Under the pieces are notes generated by a model. The model worked only from the letters and a program-made list of their open reading frames with translations, did no database searches and had not been told where the DNA came from. A stretch of 64,000 nucleotides of DNA from an uncultured Bacillota bacterium (lineage in GTDB: Bacteria; Bacillota; Clostridia; Oscillospirales; Oscillospiraceae): contig CANSDP010000002.1 of the NCBI GenBank assembly GCA_947645675.1, positions 1 through 64,000 on the forward strand, in the 5' to 3' direction. Shown piece by piece: positions 23,768-32,608 of this stretch (positions are counted from its first letter, which is position 1; every line of letters starts with the position of its first letter). The position numbers and the translations under genes are program-made.

Positions 23768-24394
23768 TTACATGGATTTCACAACAGTGTCATAGATCTG
23801 ATCGGCCAGGGGCAGGGCCTTGGCCAGCAGGGCCTCGCCCTTGGCCTGATAATCGGCGGCCAGCTCCTTATTCTTCAGGCTGCCGATATTGATGAGCACA
23901 TTGAGCCACGCGCCCTGAACGGCGGCCCGCAGGGACAGAGCGGACACGCCCAGGTCGCTGGCGGCGCTGTCGTTGCTCTTGCCCAGGATGGAGGCGGTGA
24001 GTTCCAGGGTCTCAACAGCCAGCTCCATCATCTCAAAGGGAGTCTTGGTACAGCCCTCCAGGCCCTTCTGAATGGCGGCGGAGCGGGCGGCCTTCTCCTC
24101 GTCGGTCTCCTTGGGCATGCCGAAGGCGGCGCTGACCACGTTGAAGGCCTCGGTGTCCCGGTCCATCACGTCCACAAAGCGGGCCTTCAGGTCGGTGGCC
24201 TTCTTCTGGGCCTCCTCGGCCAGCTCCTGGAACTCGGCGTACTTCTTCTTGCCCACGGTCAGGCCGCACACCATAGCGGTGAGGGCGGCGCCCAGGGCGC
24301 CCTCCAGGGCCGCGGCGGAGCCGCCGCCGGGGGCGGGAGCGTCGGAGGCCAGCAGGTCTACAAACTCGGCGGTTTTCAGTTCAGCCAATTTCAT
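23768..24394 (-). CDS. fchA: Formiminotetrahydrofolate cyclodeaminase
   Basis: A 208-residue FTCD_C-type protein converting 5-formimino-THF to 5,10-methenyl-THF plus ammonia. It begins KLAELKTAEFVDLLASDAPA with a glycine-rich PGGGSAAALEGALGAALTAM segment, then helical regions. In animals this domain is fused to formiminotransferase; here it is a separate gene directly downstream of that gene, with repeat C between operon parts. Together they pass the formimino carbon of histidine into the folate pool. Confidence 0.93.
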   Translation of the reverse strand: MKLAELKTAEFVDLLASDAPAPGGGSAAALEGALGAALTAMVCGLTVGKKKYAEFQELAEEAQKKATDLKARFVDVMDRDTEAFNVVSAAFGMPKETDEEKAARSAAIQKGLEGCTKTPFEMMELAVETLELTASILGKSNDSAASDLGVSALSLRAAVQGAWLNVLINIGSLKNKELAADYQAKGEALLAKALPLADQIYDTVVKSM

Positions 24395-24422
24395 AGGTTT
24401 TTTCTCCTAATCTGTTGTTTTT

Positions 24423-24495
24423 TGTAGGGGCGGATATCATCCGCCCGTTTGGGACCAATCGGTTTTATACCGGGGCGGGTAATACCCGCCCCTAC
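24423..24495. repeat. Dispersed GGGGCGG-ended repeat C, copy 2
   Basis: Perfect terminal inverted repeat TGTAGGGGCGG / CCGCCCCTACA around about 50 bases with internal CGGATATCATCCG and GGGCGGGTAATACCCGCCC pairs. It fills the gap between the ftcD and fchA genes and could attenuate or stabilise their transcript. Confidence 0.7.
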
Positions 24496-24506
24496 AGAAC
24501 AGGCTC

Positions 24507-25421
24507 TTACTTCATGTCCAGCAGGTGATACTCCATAATCTGGTTGTGGCAGTCGAAGTCACGGGCCTTGAGATAGAACTCGGCGCAGTCGATCATGGCC
24601 TTGGCGGGGGTGAGGCCCACGATCTCGCTGTCCACGATATAGGTGCCGTACCGCTCGGCCAGGGCGCGGACCTGCTCAAAGACCACATACAGGGGGGTGT
24701 CCTCATAGTTGACCATGTTCATGGACACCTGGGCGATGCCCCGGTCCTCCATCATGAAGCCCATGGCCTTGCAGCTGCGGAAGCCGCCGGAGGAGCCGCG
24801 GATGACCTTGGCGATTTTCTTGGCGACCTCGACGTCGGAGGTAGCCAGGTTGATGTTGAAGGCCACCAGGGGCATACGGGCGCCGATGGCGGTGATGCCG
24901 GCGGTGGGGTGAATCTTCCGCTCACCATAGTCGGGGGCCCACTCCTCCTGGAGCAGCTTCTCGGGCATGCCCTCAAACTCGCCCTTGCGGCAGGTAGCCA
25001 GGTTGCGGCGCTCGGGGCGGGAGGCGGAGTCCTCATACAGGAAGGAGGGGATTTTCAGCTCGTCCCAGATGCGCTGGGCCAGCCGCTTGGACAGCTCCAC
25101 GCACTCCTCCACGGTCACGTCCTTGGACTGGGGAACGAAGGGGATGACGTCGGTAGCGCCCATGCGCTTGTGCTCACCCTTATGCTTGGTCATATCGATG
25201 ACCTCGGCGGCCTTCTTGGTCAGCAGGAAAGCGACCTCCTCGATGGCCTCGAGGGAGCCGATCAGGGTAAAGACGCAGCGGTTGTGGTTGCCGTCGGTCT
25301 GGGCGTCGAAGAGGGTGCAGCCGGGCACGCTGTTGGCCACTTCCACCAGGGCGTTGTAGGCGGCCTCGTCCTTCTCCTTGCTGCAGCTGAAATTGGGGAT
25401 GCACTCGACAAGTCTAGCCAT
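24507..25421 (-). CDS. ftcD: Glutamate formimidoyltransferase
   Basis: A 304-residue formiminotransferase (the FTCD N-terminal and middle domains) moving the formimino group from N-formimino-glutamate to THF and releasing glutamate. It starts RLVECIPNFSCSKEKDEAAY with the family signature. Residues such as HKGEHKRMGATDVIPFVP near 78-95 and GITAIGARMPLVAFNINL match. AGGAGGAAC precedes the ATG. It lies between the glutamate symporter gltS and the cyclodeaminase. Confidence 0.95.
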   Translation of the reverse strand: MARLVECIPNFSCSKEKDEAAYNALVEVANSVPGCTLFDAQTDGNHNRCVFTLIGSLEAIEEVAFLLTKKAAEVIDMTKHKGEHKRMGATDVIPFVPQSKDVTVEECVELSKRLAQRIWDELKIPSFLYEDSASRPERRNLATCRKGEFEGMPEKLLQEEWAPDYGERKIHPTAGITAIGARMPLVAFNINLATSDVEVAKKIAKVIRGSSGGFRSCKAMGFMMEDRGIAQVSMNMVNYEDTPLYVVFEQVRALAERYGTYIVDSEIVGLTPAKAMIDCAEFYLKARDFDCHNQIMEYHLLDMK

Positions 25422-25500
25422 AATTTTGTTCCTCCTAAAAATGTTTATATTGTGCCGGGACCGGTGTTATCTGGCCCCGGCCGGTTTCGCAGATACTACA

Positions 25501-26742
25501 TTAACCCTCAAATCCGGGGACAAAGAAGCGGATGAACGCCAGGGTCTGGGGCTGATAAATCACATCCACCAGAAAAGCGCCCACAATGGGGACAATCATG
25601 AAGGCCTTGCGGCTCATGCCATAACGGTCTTTCACGGCGGTCATGTTCACAATGGCAGAGGGAGTTGCGCCTAGGCCATGTCCGCACAGGCCAGCGCACA
25701 TAACAGCGGCGTCGTAGTTCTTGCCCAGCAGACGGAAGACCACAAAGTAGGCGATAAAGGCCATGAACAGCACCTGACACATCACAACCACCATCACGCC
25801 GCCAATCAGTCCGGCCAGCTCCCAAAGCTTCAAAGTCATCAGTGCAATCGACAAATACAGGGAGAGCATTACATCGCCAATGCCGTCCACCAGAGAGAAA
25901 CTGAAGTTATAGAAGTGGAACACTTCGTTCAGGTTGCGGACAATCACGGCCACAAACATAGCGCCCACATACGTAGGGAAGTTCATCCCGATCAGTTTGC
26001 CAATCCAGCCGGATACCATGGTGCCAACAGCCATACAAATCAGAATAACGGTCACATTCTTCATCACATCCAGACCGGACAGCTTCTCGTTGCTGGCGGC
26101 GTTGATTTGATCTACATCGGACTCGAAGGTATCATTCTCATCGGGATGCAGGTCATGCTTCACGATGAGCCGGCGGCCCAGGGGACCGCCGATGAGCACA
26201 GCGGAAATCAGCCCGAAGGTGGCAGCGGCGGCGCCTACCAGCTTCCCCTGCTCAAACCCCAGTTTCACAAAATCGTCGCCATAGCCCAGAGCCGCGCCGT
26301 GGCCGCCGATCATGGAGATGGCGGAGGACAGCAGGGCATACGGCGCCTCCAAGCCCACAGCAGTGCCAACGGCGATGCCGATGGCGTTCTGGCACACAGA
26401 GATGACGCCGGCAATCAGCCAGTAGATAATCAGCAGGATACCGCCTTTGACCAGCAGCTTATAGCTGGCGCCCAGGCCCACGGTGACGAAGAAGGCCAGC
26501 ATAAAGGGGTCCTGATACAGAGAATCGAAGTTAAACGCGAAGGTGCCGCTCATATGTCCCGCAAAGGAAATAAACATAAACAGGAAGCCGCCTACAACGG
26601 GGGCCGGGATACAGTATTTGTTCAGCGCCCCAACCTTACTCTTGACAAAGTAACCGATAAGCAGCATGACCGCCGCCATAGCCGTGGTCATGATCGCAGT
26701 GGCGTTTATGTTCAAAACGCCCTCTACCATTTCGAATGACAT
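25501..26742 (-). CDS. gltS: Sodium/glutamate symporter
   Basis: A 413-residue GltS-family transporter with two inverted sets of membrane helices. Re-entrant loop signatures GGHGAALGYGDDF and GHGLGATPSAIVNM (GHGxxG type) are visible in the middle and near the C-terminus. The start at 26742 (MSFEMVEGVLNIN) follows AAAGGAGAGAG; the open frame extends far upstream without signal. It moves glutamate with Na+. In a histidine-to-glutamate catabolic cluster it could export or import glutamate depending on gradients; the direction is not shown by sequence. Confidence 0.94.
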   Translation of the reverse strand: MSFEMVEGVLNINATAIMTTAMAAVMLLIGYFVKSKVGALNKYCIPAPVVGGFLFMFISFAGHMSGTFAFNFDSLYQDPFMLAFFVTVGLGASYKLLVKGGILLIIYWLIAGVISVCQNAIGIAVGTAVGLEAPYALLSSAISMIGGHGAALGYGDDFVKLGFEQGKLVGAAAATFGLISAVLIGGPLGRRLIVKHDLHPDENDTFESDVDQINAASNEKLSGLDVMKNVTVILICMAVGTMVSGWIGKLIGMNFPTYVGAMFVAVIVRNLNEVFHFYNFSFSLVDGIGDVMLSLYLSIALMTLKLWELAGLIGGVMVVVMCQVLFMAFIAYFVVFRLLGKNYDAAVMCAGLCGHGLGATPSAIVNMTAVKDRYGMSRKAFMIVPIVGAFLVDVIYQPQTLAFIRFFVPGFEG

Positions 26743-26803
26743 GTCCTCTCTCCTTTTGATTTCTTTATTTTTCCCTCCATCCACATTCCTTGGAACGTGT
26801 CCT

Positions 26804-26832
26804 ATTATAGTGTATTCAGAACAATAAAGCAA
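26804..26832 (-). promoter_or_regulatory. Promoter of gltS-ftcD-fchA
   Basis: TTGCTT, 17-base spacer, TATAAT on the minus strand. The imperfect palindrome CACATTCCTTGGAACGTG lies just downstream near the start site. Confidence 0.65.
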
Positions 26833-26872
26833 GCACAAAATAAAGGTCTTTTCGGCTATTTGCTTAAAATTA

Positions 26873-27769
26873 TTAACTGTCGCCCCGCCGCCTCCCGGCC
26901 AGGTCGAGAAACTGCTGGACGCAGCCGGCCTGATAGGGGTCGTTTTCCCACACCAGGTTGGGGTAAGACCGGGCAGAGAACTCCAGCACCGGCTTGGTGT
27001 AGACGGGGGCGCCCGGGTGGGCCGCCGCGATGGATTTGGGCAGAAAGCCCACGCCAAAGCCCTCCTGCACCATCTGCATCTCCATGGGGGTGTCGTAGCA
27101 GTGGCACACCACATGGGGGGACACCCCCGCCCGGCGGCACTCCGCCAGCAGGTCACGGCCGTAGTCCCACAGGTCGTCGCTGCGCAGAAGGCACATGGGT
27201 GTCCCCTGGAGGGCCCGGATGGGGACGGACTCCTGGCCGGGGGCGGGGTCGGTGTCCTTGCGCATCACCAGCTCCAGGGGGTCCTCCCCCAGCACCTGCT
27301 CCCGCAGTCCGGAGGCCCGCTCTGACTGGCTGCGCAGAAACAGGGCGTGCAGCTCCCCGCGGCTCAGGTCGTCCAGCAGATCCCCGGGCGAGCCCATGCG
27401 GACATACAGCTCCACCTGGGGGAACTTCTCGTGGTAGTCCTTCAGCAGGGTGGTGGCAATTTGAACATTGGAGTAGATAACCCCCACCTTCAGCTGCCCC
27501 CGCACCCCCGCGCCCACCTCCCGGACGCTGTCGGCCATGGTCCGCAGGCTTTGGAACATCTGCCTGCTCTGCTGGTAGAGGCAGTGGCCCGCCTCCGTGA
27601 GCTCCACCCCCTTGTTGGTGCGCAGGAACAGGCAGGCGCCCAGCTCGTCCTCCAGCATGGCCAGCTGCCGGCTGACGGGGGGCTGGGCCACATGGAGCTG
27701 GCGGGAGGCGCCGGAGATGCTGCCAGCTTCGGCCACGGCGGCAAAGTATTCCAGCTGCTTGAAATTCAT
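26873..27769 (-). CDS. LysR-family transcriptional regulator
   Basis: A 298-residue LTTR with N-terminal MNFKQLEYFAAVAEAGSISG and SRQLHVAQPPVSRQLAMLED winged helix, then an effector domain. It is the CbbR/CynR-like length. It lies upstream of gltS on the same strand and divergent from hutU, so it is the likely regulator of histidine utilisation here. HutR/HutC-type repressors are absent. The inducer may be urocanate or a related intermediate; this is inference. Confidence 0.9.
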   Translation of the reverse strand: MNFKQLEYFAAVAEAGSISGASRQLHVAQPPVSRQLAMLEDELGACLFLRTNKGVELTEAGHCLYQQSRQMFQSLRTMADSVREVGAGVRGQLKVGVIYSNVQIATTLLKDYHEKFPQVELYVRMGSPGDLLDDLSRGELHALFLRSQSERASGLREQVLGEDPLELVMRKDTDPAPGQESVPIRALQGTPMCLLRSDDLWDYGRDLLAECRRAGVSPHVVCHCYDTPMEMQMVQEGFGVGFLPKSIAAAHPGAPVYTKPVLEFSARSYPNLVWENDPYQAGCVQQFLDLAGRRRGDS

Positions 27770-27811
27770 ACTATCGTCCTTTCCACCAAAAAAGCGAGGC
27801 GCAATTTGTTG

Positions 27812-27859
27812 AAAGCACCATACTTTTTTTATATGGCAATTATATAATACAGGTGCTTT
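27812..27859. promoter_or_regulatory. Inverted repeat between lysR and hutU
   Basis: AAAGCACC (27812-27819) and GGTGCTTT (27852-27859) are a perfect inverted repeat flanking a TATAAT at 27843-27848 that could be the hutU -10. The position fits a LysR-controlled divergent promoter. Confidence 0.5.
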
Positions 27860-27949
27860 TCATTTTATCATCTTTTTGTTAAAATACAATACATAGAAAG
27901 CAAATCCCCGCTCTGCACTTAAATTATTTAAGAAACGGAGGAACCACTT

Positions 27950-29965
27950 ATGAATCTCGCAGACGCCATGACCATCAAGCTGGACTACGACCTGCCCGAG
28001 TACCCCGCCTTTGAGGAGGGCTACCGCCGGGCCCCCCGCCGCGAGTCCCACCTGTCCGAGGCCGACAAGGCCCTGGCCATCAAGAACGCCCTGCGTTACA
28101 TCCACCCCGACCATCACGCCCAGATGGCCAAGGAGTTCGCCCAGGAGCTGGAGGAGCACGGCCGCATTTACGGCTACCGCTTCCGTCCCGCCGGCAAGCT
28201 GGTGGGCAAGCCCATCCAGGAGTATGAGGGCAAGTGCGTTGAGGCCAAGGCCTTCCAGGTCATGATCGACAACAACCTGGACTTCGACATAGCCCTGTAT
28301 CCCTATGAGCTGGTCACCTACGGCGAGACCGGCCAGGTCTGCCAGAACTGGATGCAGTACCGCCTCATCAAGAAGTATCTGGAGGTCATGACCGACGAGC
28401 AGACCCTGGTGGTCATGTCCGGCCACCCCCTGGGCCTGTTCCACAGCCACAAGATGGCCCCCCGCTGCATCATCTCCAACGGCCTGATGGTGGGCATGTA
28501 TGACAACCAGAAGGACTTCAACCGGGCCGCCGCCATCGGCGTGGCCAACTACGGCCAGATGACCGCCGGCGGCTGGATGTACATCGGCCCCCAGGGCATC
28601 GTCCACGGCACCTTTAACACCCTGCTCAACGCCGGCCGCCTGAAGCTGGGCATCCCCGAGGACGGCAACCTGGCTGGCCGCCTCTTCGTCACCGCCGGTC
28701 TGGGCGGCATGTCGGGCGCTCAGGGCAAGGCCGCTGAGATCGCCGGCGCCGCCTCCATCATCGCCGAGGTGGACGACTCCCGCATCGAGACCCGCTACAC
28801 CCAGGGCTGGGTCAGCCACCGCACCGCCAGCCTGGAGGAGGCCGTGAAGATCGCTCAGGACCACCAGGCCAAGAAGGAGCCCTGCGCCGTGGCCTACCAC
28901 GGCAACGTGGTGGACCTGCTGGAGTACCTCCTGGAGAAGGACGTCCACGTGGACCTGCTGTCCGACCAGACCTCCTGCCATGTGCCTTACGACGGCGGCT
29001 ACTGCCCCCAGGGCCTGTCCTTCGAGGAGCGCACCAAGATGCTGGACGAGGACCCCGAGCAGTTCGCCAAGCTGGTTGACAAGACCCTCCAGCACCACTA
29101 TGAGCTGGTGTGCAAGCTCCACGACAAGGGCACCTACTTCTTCGACTACGGCAACGCCTTCCTCAAGGCCGTGTACGACACCGGTATCAAGTCCATCTGC
29201 AAGAACGGCGAGAACGACCTGGACGGCTTTATCTTCCCCTCCTACGTGGAAGATATCCTGGGTCCCTGCCTGTTCGACTACGGCTACGGTCCCTTCCGCT
29301 GGTGCTGCCTGAGCCGCAACCCCGAGGATCTGGACAAGACCGACGCCGCCGCCGCCGAGTATATCAAGGCCCACAACCGCCGCTATCAGGACTATGACAA
29401 CTATGTCTGGTGCCGGGACGCCAAGCAGAACAAGCTGGTTGTGGGTACCCAGTGCCGCATCCTGTATCAGGATGCCATGGGCCGCATGAACATCGCTCTG
29501 AAGTTCAACGAGATGGTCCGCAACGGCGAGATCGGCCCCGTCATGCTGGGCCGCGACCACCACGACACCGGCGGAACCGACTCCCCCTTCCGTGAGACCT
29601 CCAACATCAAGGACGGCTCCAACATCATGGCCGAGATGGCCACTCAGTGCTACGCCGGCAACGCCGCCCGGGGCATGAGCCTCATCGCCCTGCACAACGG
29701 CGGCGGCGTGGGCATCGGCAAGTCCATCAACGGCGGCTTCGGCATGGTGCTGGACGGCTCCGAGCGGGTGGACACCATTTTGAAGATGTCCATGCCTTGG
29801 GACACCATGATCGGCGTCTCCCGCCGCAACTGGGCCGGCAACCCCAACTCCATGTCCACCGTGGCCGAGTACAACAAGATGTTCGCCGGTCAGGACCACA
29901 TCACCCTGCCCTACCTGGCTGACGACGCCGTCGTCGCCGAGGCGCTGAAGAGCATCCAGGGCTGA
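27950..29965 (+). CDS. hutU: Urocanate hydratase
   Basis: A 671-residue NAD-dependent urocanase converting urocanate to imidazolonepropionate. It is longer than the ~555-residue classical enzyme but matches the long class found in anaerobes. Stretches such as MSGHPLGLFHSH, GLMVGMYDNQKDFNRAAAIG, GGWMYIGPQGIVHGTF, TAGLGGMSGAQGKAAEIAGA and LGRDHHDTGGTDSPFRET are diagnostic. Highly biased codons suggest strong expression. GGAGGAACC precedes the ATG. hutI follows after a terminator-like hairpin. Confidence 0.96.
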   Translation: MNLADAMTIKLDYDLPEYPAFEEGYRRAPRRESHLSEADKALAIKNALRYIHPDHHAQMAKEFAQELEEHGRIYGYRFRPAGKLVGKPIQEYEGKCVEAKAFQVMIDNNLDFDIALYPYELVTYGETGQVCQNWMQYRLIKKYLEVMTDEQTLVVMSGHPLGLFHSHKMAPRCIISNGLMVGMYDNQKDFNRAAAIGVANYGQMTAGGWMYIGPQGIVHGTFNTLLNAGRLKLGIPEDGNLAGRLFVTAGLGGMSGAQGKAAEIAGAASIIAEVDDSRIETRYTQGWVSHRTASLEEAVKIAQDHQAKKEPCAVAYHGNVVDLLEYLLEKDVHVDLLSDQTSCHVPYDGGYCPQGLSFEERTKMLDEDPEQFAKLVDKTLQHHYELVCKLHDKGTYFFDYGNAFLKAVYDTGIKSICKNGENDLDGFIFPSYVEDILGPCLFDYGYGPFRWCCLSRNPEDLDKTDAAAAEYIKAHNRRYQDYDNYVWCRDAKQNKLVVGTQCRILYQDAMGRMNIALKFNEMVRNGEIGPVMLGRDHHDTGGTDSPFRETSNIKDGSNIMAEMATQCYAGNAARGMSLIALHNGGGVGIGKSINGGFGMVLDGSERVDTILKMSMPWDTMIGVSRRNWAGNPNSMSTVAEYNKMFAGQDHITLPYLADDAVVAEALKSIQG

Positions 29966-29983
29966 GCATCGGACACCACACAT

Positions 29984-30011
29984 AACGGCGCGCCGGGTCG
30001 TCGCGCCCTAT
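29984..30011. repeat. Fragment of dispersed repeat B
   Basis: ACGGCGCGCCGGGTCGTCGC and the following GCCCTA match the right end of repeat B at 15147-15171, inserted just after the hutU stop. Confidence 0.6.
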
Positions 30012-30028
30012 CAAAATAAACCATTGTG

Positions 30029-30063
30029 AAAGAGGGGGCGTCCCAAAACGCCCCCTCTTTTGG
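30029..30063 (+). terminator. Hairpin between hutU and hutI
   Basis: A perfect 13-bp stem AAAGAGGGGGCGT / ACGCCCCCTCTTT with a 6-base loop and TTT tail ends just before the hutI ribosome site. It may lower hutI expression relative to hutU. Confidence 0.75.
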
Positions 30064-30078
30064 AAAGGAATGGGCAAC

Positions 30079-31299
30079 ATGAAAACCATTGTCACCAACA
30101 TCGGTATGCTGGCTACCCCCAAGGGGACCGGCCCCAGGAAGGGCCCGGAGCAGGGGAAGATTGAGATTTTGAAGGACGCCTGGGTCCTGATGGAGGACGG
30201 GCTCGTCTCTCAGGTGGGGACCGGTCCCGCCCCGGCGGCGGACCAGACCATTGACGCCCAGGGTCATCTGGTCACCCCCGGCCTGGTGGACGCCCACACC
30301 CACCTCATCTTCGGCGGCTGGCGGCAGAATGAGCTGGGCATGAAGCTCCACGGCAAAACCTATCTGGAGATTCAGAACGCCGGCGGCGGCATCCAGTCCA
30401 CCACCAACGCCACCCGTCAGGCCACCGAGGAGGAGCTGACCCAAAAGGCCGCCCGGGCTCTGGACGAGATGATGGGCTTCGGCGTGACCACCATGGAGGC
30501 CAAGAGCGGCTACGGTCTGGCCACCGAGCATGAGCTGAAGGCCCTGCAAGTCATCAAAAACCTGAACGACCGCCACGCCATGGACATCGTGGCCACCTTC
30601 ATGGGGGCCCATCTGGTCCCCGCCGAGTACAAGTCCAACCGGGCCGAGTACATCCGTCTGGTGTGCGAGGAGATGATGCCCAAGGTGAAGGAGCAGGGCA
30701 TCGCCAAATACTGCGACGTGTTCTGCGAGGCCGACACCTTCACGGTGGAGGAGTCCCGGCAGGTGCTGGAGGCCGGTCTGAAATACGGCCTGACCCCCAA
30801 GATTCACGCCGACGAGATCGAGGCCATCGGCGGCTCCCAGCTGGCCGGTGAGATCGGTGCCATCTCCGCCGAGCACCTCATCGTCTGCCCCCCCGAGGGC
30901 ATCGCCAGCATGGCTAAGGGCGGCACCATCGCCTGCCTCCTCCCCGCCACCAGCTTCTATCTGGGGGCCGTCTTCGCCCCCGCCCGGGACATGGTCAACG
31001 CCGGCGTCCCCGTGGCCATGGCCACCGATTTCAACCCCGGCTCCTGCCCCTGCCTCAACCTCCAGTTTGTCATCAACCTGGGCTGTCTCAAGTACAAGCT
31101 CACTCCCGAGGAGGTCCTCACCGCCGTCACCCTCAACGCCGCCTCCGCCATCGGCATGGCGGACAAGGTGGGCTCCCTGGAGCCGGGCAAGCAGGGCGAC
31201 CTGGTGATCTGGGACGCCCCCGACCTGGATTACATCTGCTACCGCATGGGCAGCAATCTGGTCCGGTCGGTGGTCAAGAAAGGGGCCGTGGTGCGCTGA
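30079..31299 (+). CDS. hutI: Imidazolonepropionase
   Basis: A 406-residue amidohydrolase converting imidazolonepropionate to N-formimino-glutamate. Metal-ligand motif VDAHTHLIFGG is near residue 75, then GGGIQSTTNATR, TTMEAKSGYG, HADEIEAIGGSQLA and ATDFNPGSCPCLNLQFV, all typical of HutI. The start at 30079 is preferred because GGAAAGGA (30062-30069) touches the earlier ATG at 30070 but lies 9 bases before 30079. Its stop overlaps the next ATG by one base. Confidence 0.95.
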   Translation: MKTIVTNIGMLATPKGTGPRKGPEQGKIEILKDAWVLMEDGLVSQVGTGPAPAADQTIDAQGHLVTPGLVDAHTHLIFGGWRQNELGMKLHGKTYLEIQNAGGGIQSTTNATRQATEEELTQKAARALDEMMGFGVTTMEAKSGYGLATEHELKALQVIKNLNDRHAMDIVATFMGAHLVPAEYKSNRAEYIRLVCEEMMPKVKEQGIAKYCDVFCEADTFTVEESRQVLEAGLKYGLTPKIHADEIEAIGGSQLAGEIGAISAEHLIVCPPEGIASMAKGGTIACLLPATSFYLGAVFAPARDMVNAGVPVAMATDFNPGSCPCLNLQFVINLGCLKYKLTPEEVLTAVTLNAASAIGMADKVGSLEPGKQGDLVIWDAPDLDYICYRMGSNLVRSVVKKGAVVR

Positions 31300-31736
31300 T
31301 GGACCGCACCGACTACCAGATCCTGAACCTCCTCCAGCGGGACAGCCGCACCACCCTGAAGTGCATCGGCGACCAGGTGGGCCTCACCGCCCCCGCCGTC
31401 TCCGAGCGCATCCGGCGCATGGAGGAGAAAGGAGTCATCAAGGGGTTCAGCATCCGGGTGGACCGCAATCTGCTGGACAGCAACATGACTGGCTTTATTC
31501 TGGTGGCTCCCAACCCGGAGAAGTACAACCAGTTCTGCCAGTTCTGCGAAAACACCCCCTCCATCCTGGCCCACCACCACGTCATCGGCGTGTTCAACGC
31601 CTTCCTCCGCTTCGCCGTGAAGGACACCCTGGAGCTGGACAAGCTGCTTGCCTCCATCAAGCAGTTCGGAGACTCCCAGACCTCGGTAGAACTGGGGGCC
31701 TATTTTGAGCAAAAGGACGTTCCTCTGCCCAAATAG
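31299..31736 (+). CDS. Lrp/AsnC-family transcriptional regulator
   Basis: A 145-residue Lrp/AsnC protein: N-terminal HTH (DYQILNLLQRDSRTTLKCIG, SERIRRMEEKGVIKGFSI) and a C-terminal RAM ligand-binding domain. The family responds to amino acids. It is translationally coupled to hutI (TGATG junction), so it probably senses a product of the pathway such as glutamate. The target genes are unknown. Confidence 0.93.
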   Translation: MDRTDYQILNLLQRDSRTTLKCIGDQVGLTAPAVSERIRRMEEKGVIKGFSIRVDRNLLDSNMTGFILVAPNPEKYNQFCQFCENTPSILAHHHVIGVFNAFLRFAVKDTLELDKLLASIKQFGDSQTSVELGAYFEQKDVPLPK

Positions 31737-31741
31737 CCGGT

Positions 31742-31766
31742 CCGCAACCAACAGTTGCGGCAATTT
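31742..31766 (+). terminator. Terminator after the Lrp gene
   Basis: CCGCAAC / GTTGCGG with a 5-base loop followed by CAATTT. Confidence 0.6.
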
Positions 31767-31780
31767 CCAAGCGGACTTGA

Positions 31781-31809
31781 TTGCTTTTCTCCCCTCATTC
31801 CGCTATCAT
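31781..31809 (+). promoter_or_regulatory. Promoter of the XRE membrane protein gene
   Basis: TTGCTT, 17-base spacer, TATCAT; the ATG lies 28 bases downstream, preceded by AGAGGAGG. Confidence 0.6.
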
Positions 31810-31837
31810 GAGGTTGAACGAGAGGAGGTCAAGGTCT

Positions 31838-32509
31838 ATGACATTAGCAGAAAAAATATTGTCCCTGCGCACGGAGCGGGGCATGTCCCAGGACGACCTG
31901 GCGGAAAAACTGGATGTCTCCCGGCAGAGTGTGAGCAAGTGGGAGACCGCCCAGTCCACCCCCGACCTGGATAAAATCATCAAGCTGGCTAACCTGTTCG
32001 GCGTAACGGTGGACGAGCTGGTCCGGGACGAGGAGTGCCCCCAGCCCCCGGAGCCGCCGGAAGCAAAGGTGATCTATGTGGAGCGGGAAAAACAGGGACT
32101 GACCCCCATCCAAGCCCTGGGCGTTGTGTTCGAGGTGACTGGGGTGGCTCTGGCTATCATCGGACTGATGGGCGCGCCCCTGCTGATCTTTGCGGCAGTG
32201 GCCCTGGTCGTACTGGGCCTGCCCCTGCTGCTGGCAAGAAAACACCCCTTTTTAATTGCTGGCTGGCTGGCCGTTGGGCTGAGCTGTCTGGCTTTGAACC
32301 CATACACCAGTGTGTCCCCCTGGGGGCTGATAGGCGGACTTCGGCGGCTGTACTATTATATTACATATATTACAATACCGGGGTTTCGAGATCCGTCCAC
32401 GGTTTTCGCCATTGCGGTGGGCATTGTCCGGGGCCTGCTGATCCTGGCGCTCGCGTTTTTCACCTGGCGGGCGTGGAAAAAGAAAAAATCTTTGGAGAAG
32501 GACGGCTGA
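31838..32509 (+). CDS. XRE-family HTH protein with membrane domain
   Basis: A 223-residue protein. Residues 1-65 form an XRE helix-turn-helix (SLRTERGMSQDDLAEKLDVS, RQSVSKWETAQSTPDLDKI). A linker with PQPPEPPEAK follows, then four hydrophobic segments between about 95 and 210, and a lysine-rich tail. A cytoplasmic DNA-binding head on a multi-pass membrane domain suggests a sensor of membrane state or of a membrane-bound ligand. The start at 31838 follows AGAGGAGG. No partner gene is obvious. Confidence 0.82.
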   Translation: MTLAEKILSLRTERGMSQDDLAEKLDVSRQSVSKWETAQSTPDLDKIIKLANLFGVTVDELVRDEECPQPPEPPEAKVIYVEREKQGLTPIQALGVVFEVTGVALAIIGLMGAPLLIFAAVALVVLGLPLLLARKHPFLIAGWLAVGLSCLALNPYTSVSPWGLIGGLRRLYYYITYITIPGFRDPSTVFAIAVGIVRGLLILALAFFTWRAWKKKKSLEKDG

Positions 32510-32525
32510 AAAGCCGTCCTTTTTT
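32498..32525 (+). terminator. Terminator overlapping the XRE gene stop
   Basis: AAGGACGGC / GCCGTCCTT with the TGA stop in the loop region and a T-run after it. Confidence 0.85.
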
Positions 32526-32548
32526 GTGCTCTCCATCCGCTTTTCCGG

Positions 32549-32577
32549 TTTACAACCGCTCCATCCTGTGTTAAAAT
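32549..32577 (+). promoter_or_regulatory. Promoter of the YfbR-type gene
   Basis: TTTACA, 17-base spacer, TAAAAT, 32 bases before the proposed TTG start. Confidence 0.6.
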
Positions 32578-32608
32578 GGTACGACTTGAACAAAGGAGCG
32601 TTTTTGCC

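Noticed and set aside
27860-29983. Minus-strand open frame of 707 codons opposite hutU
   Set aside because: Shadow of the highly codon-biased urocanate hydratase gene.
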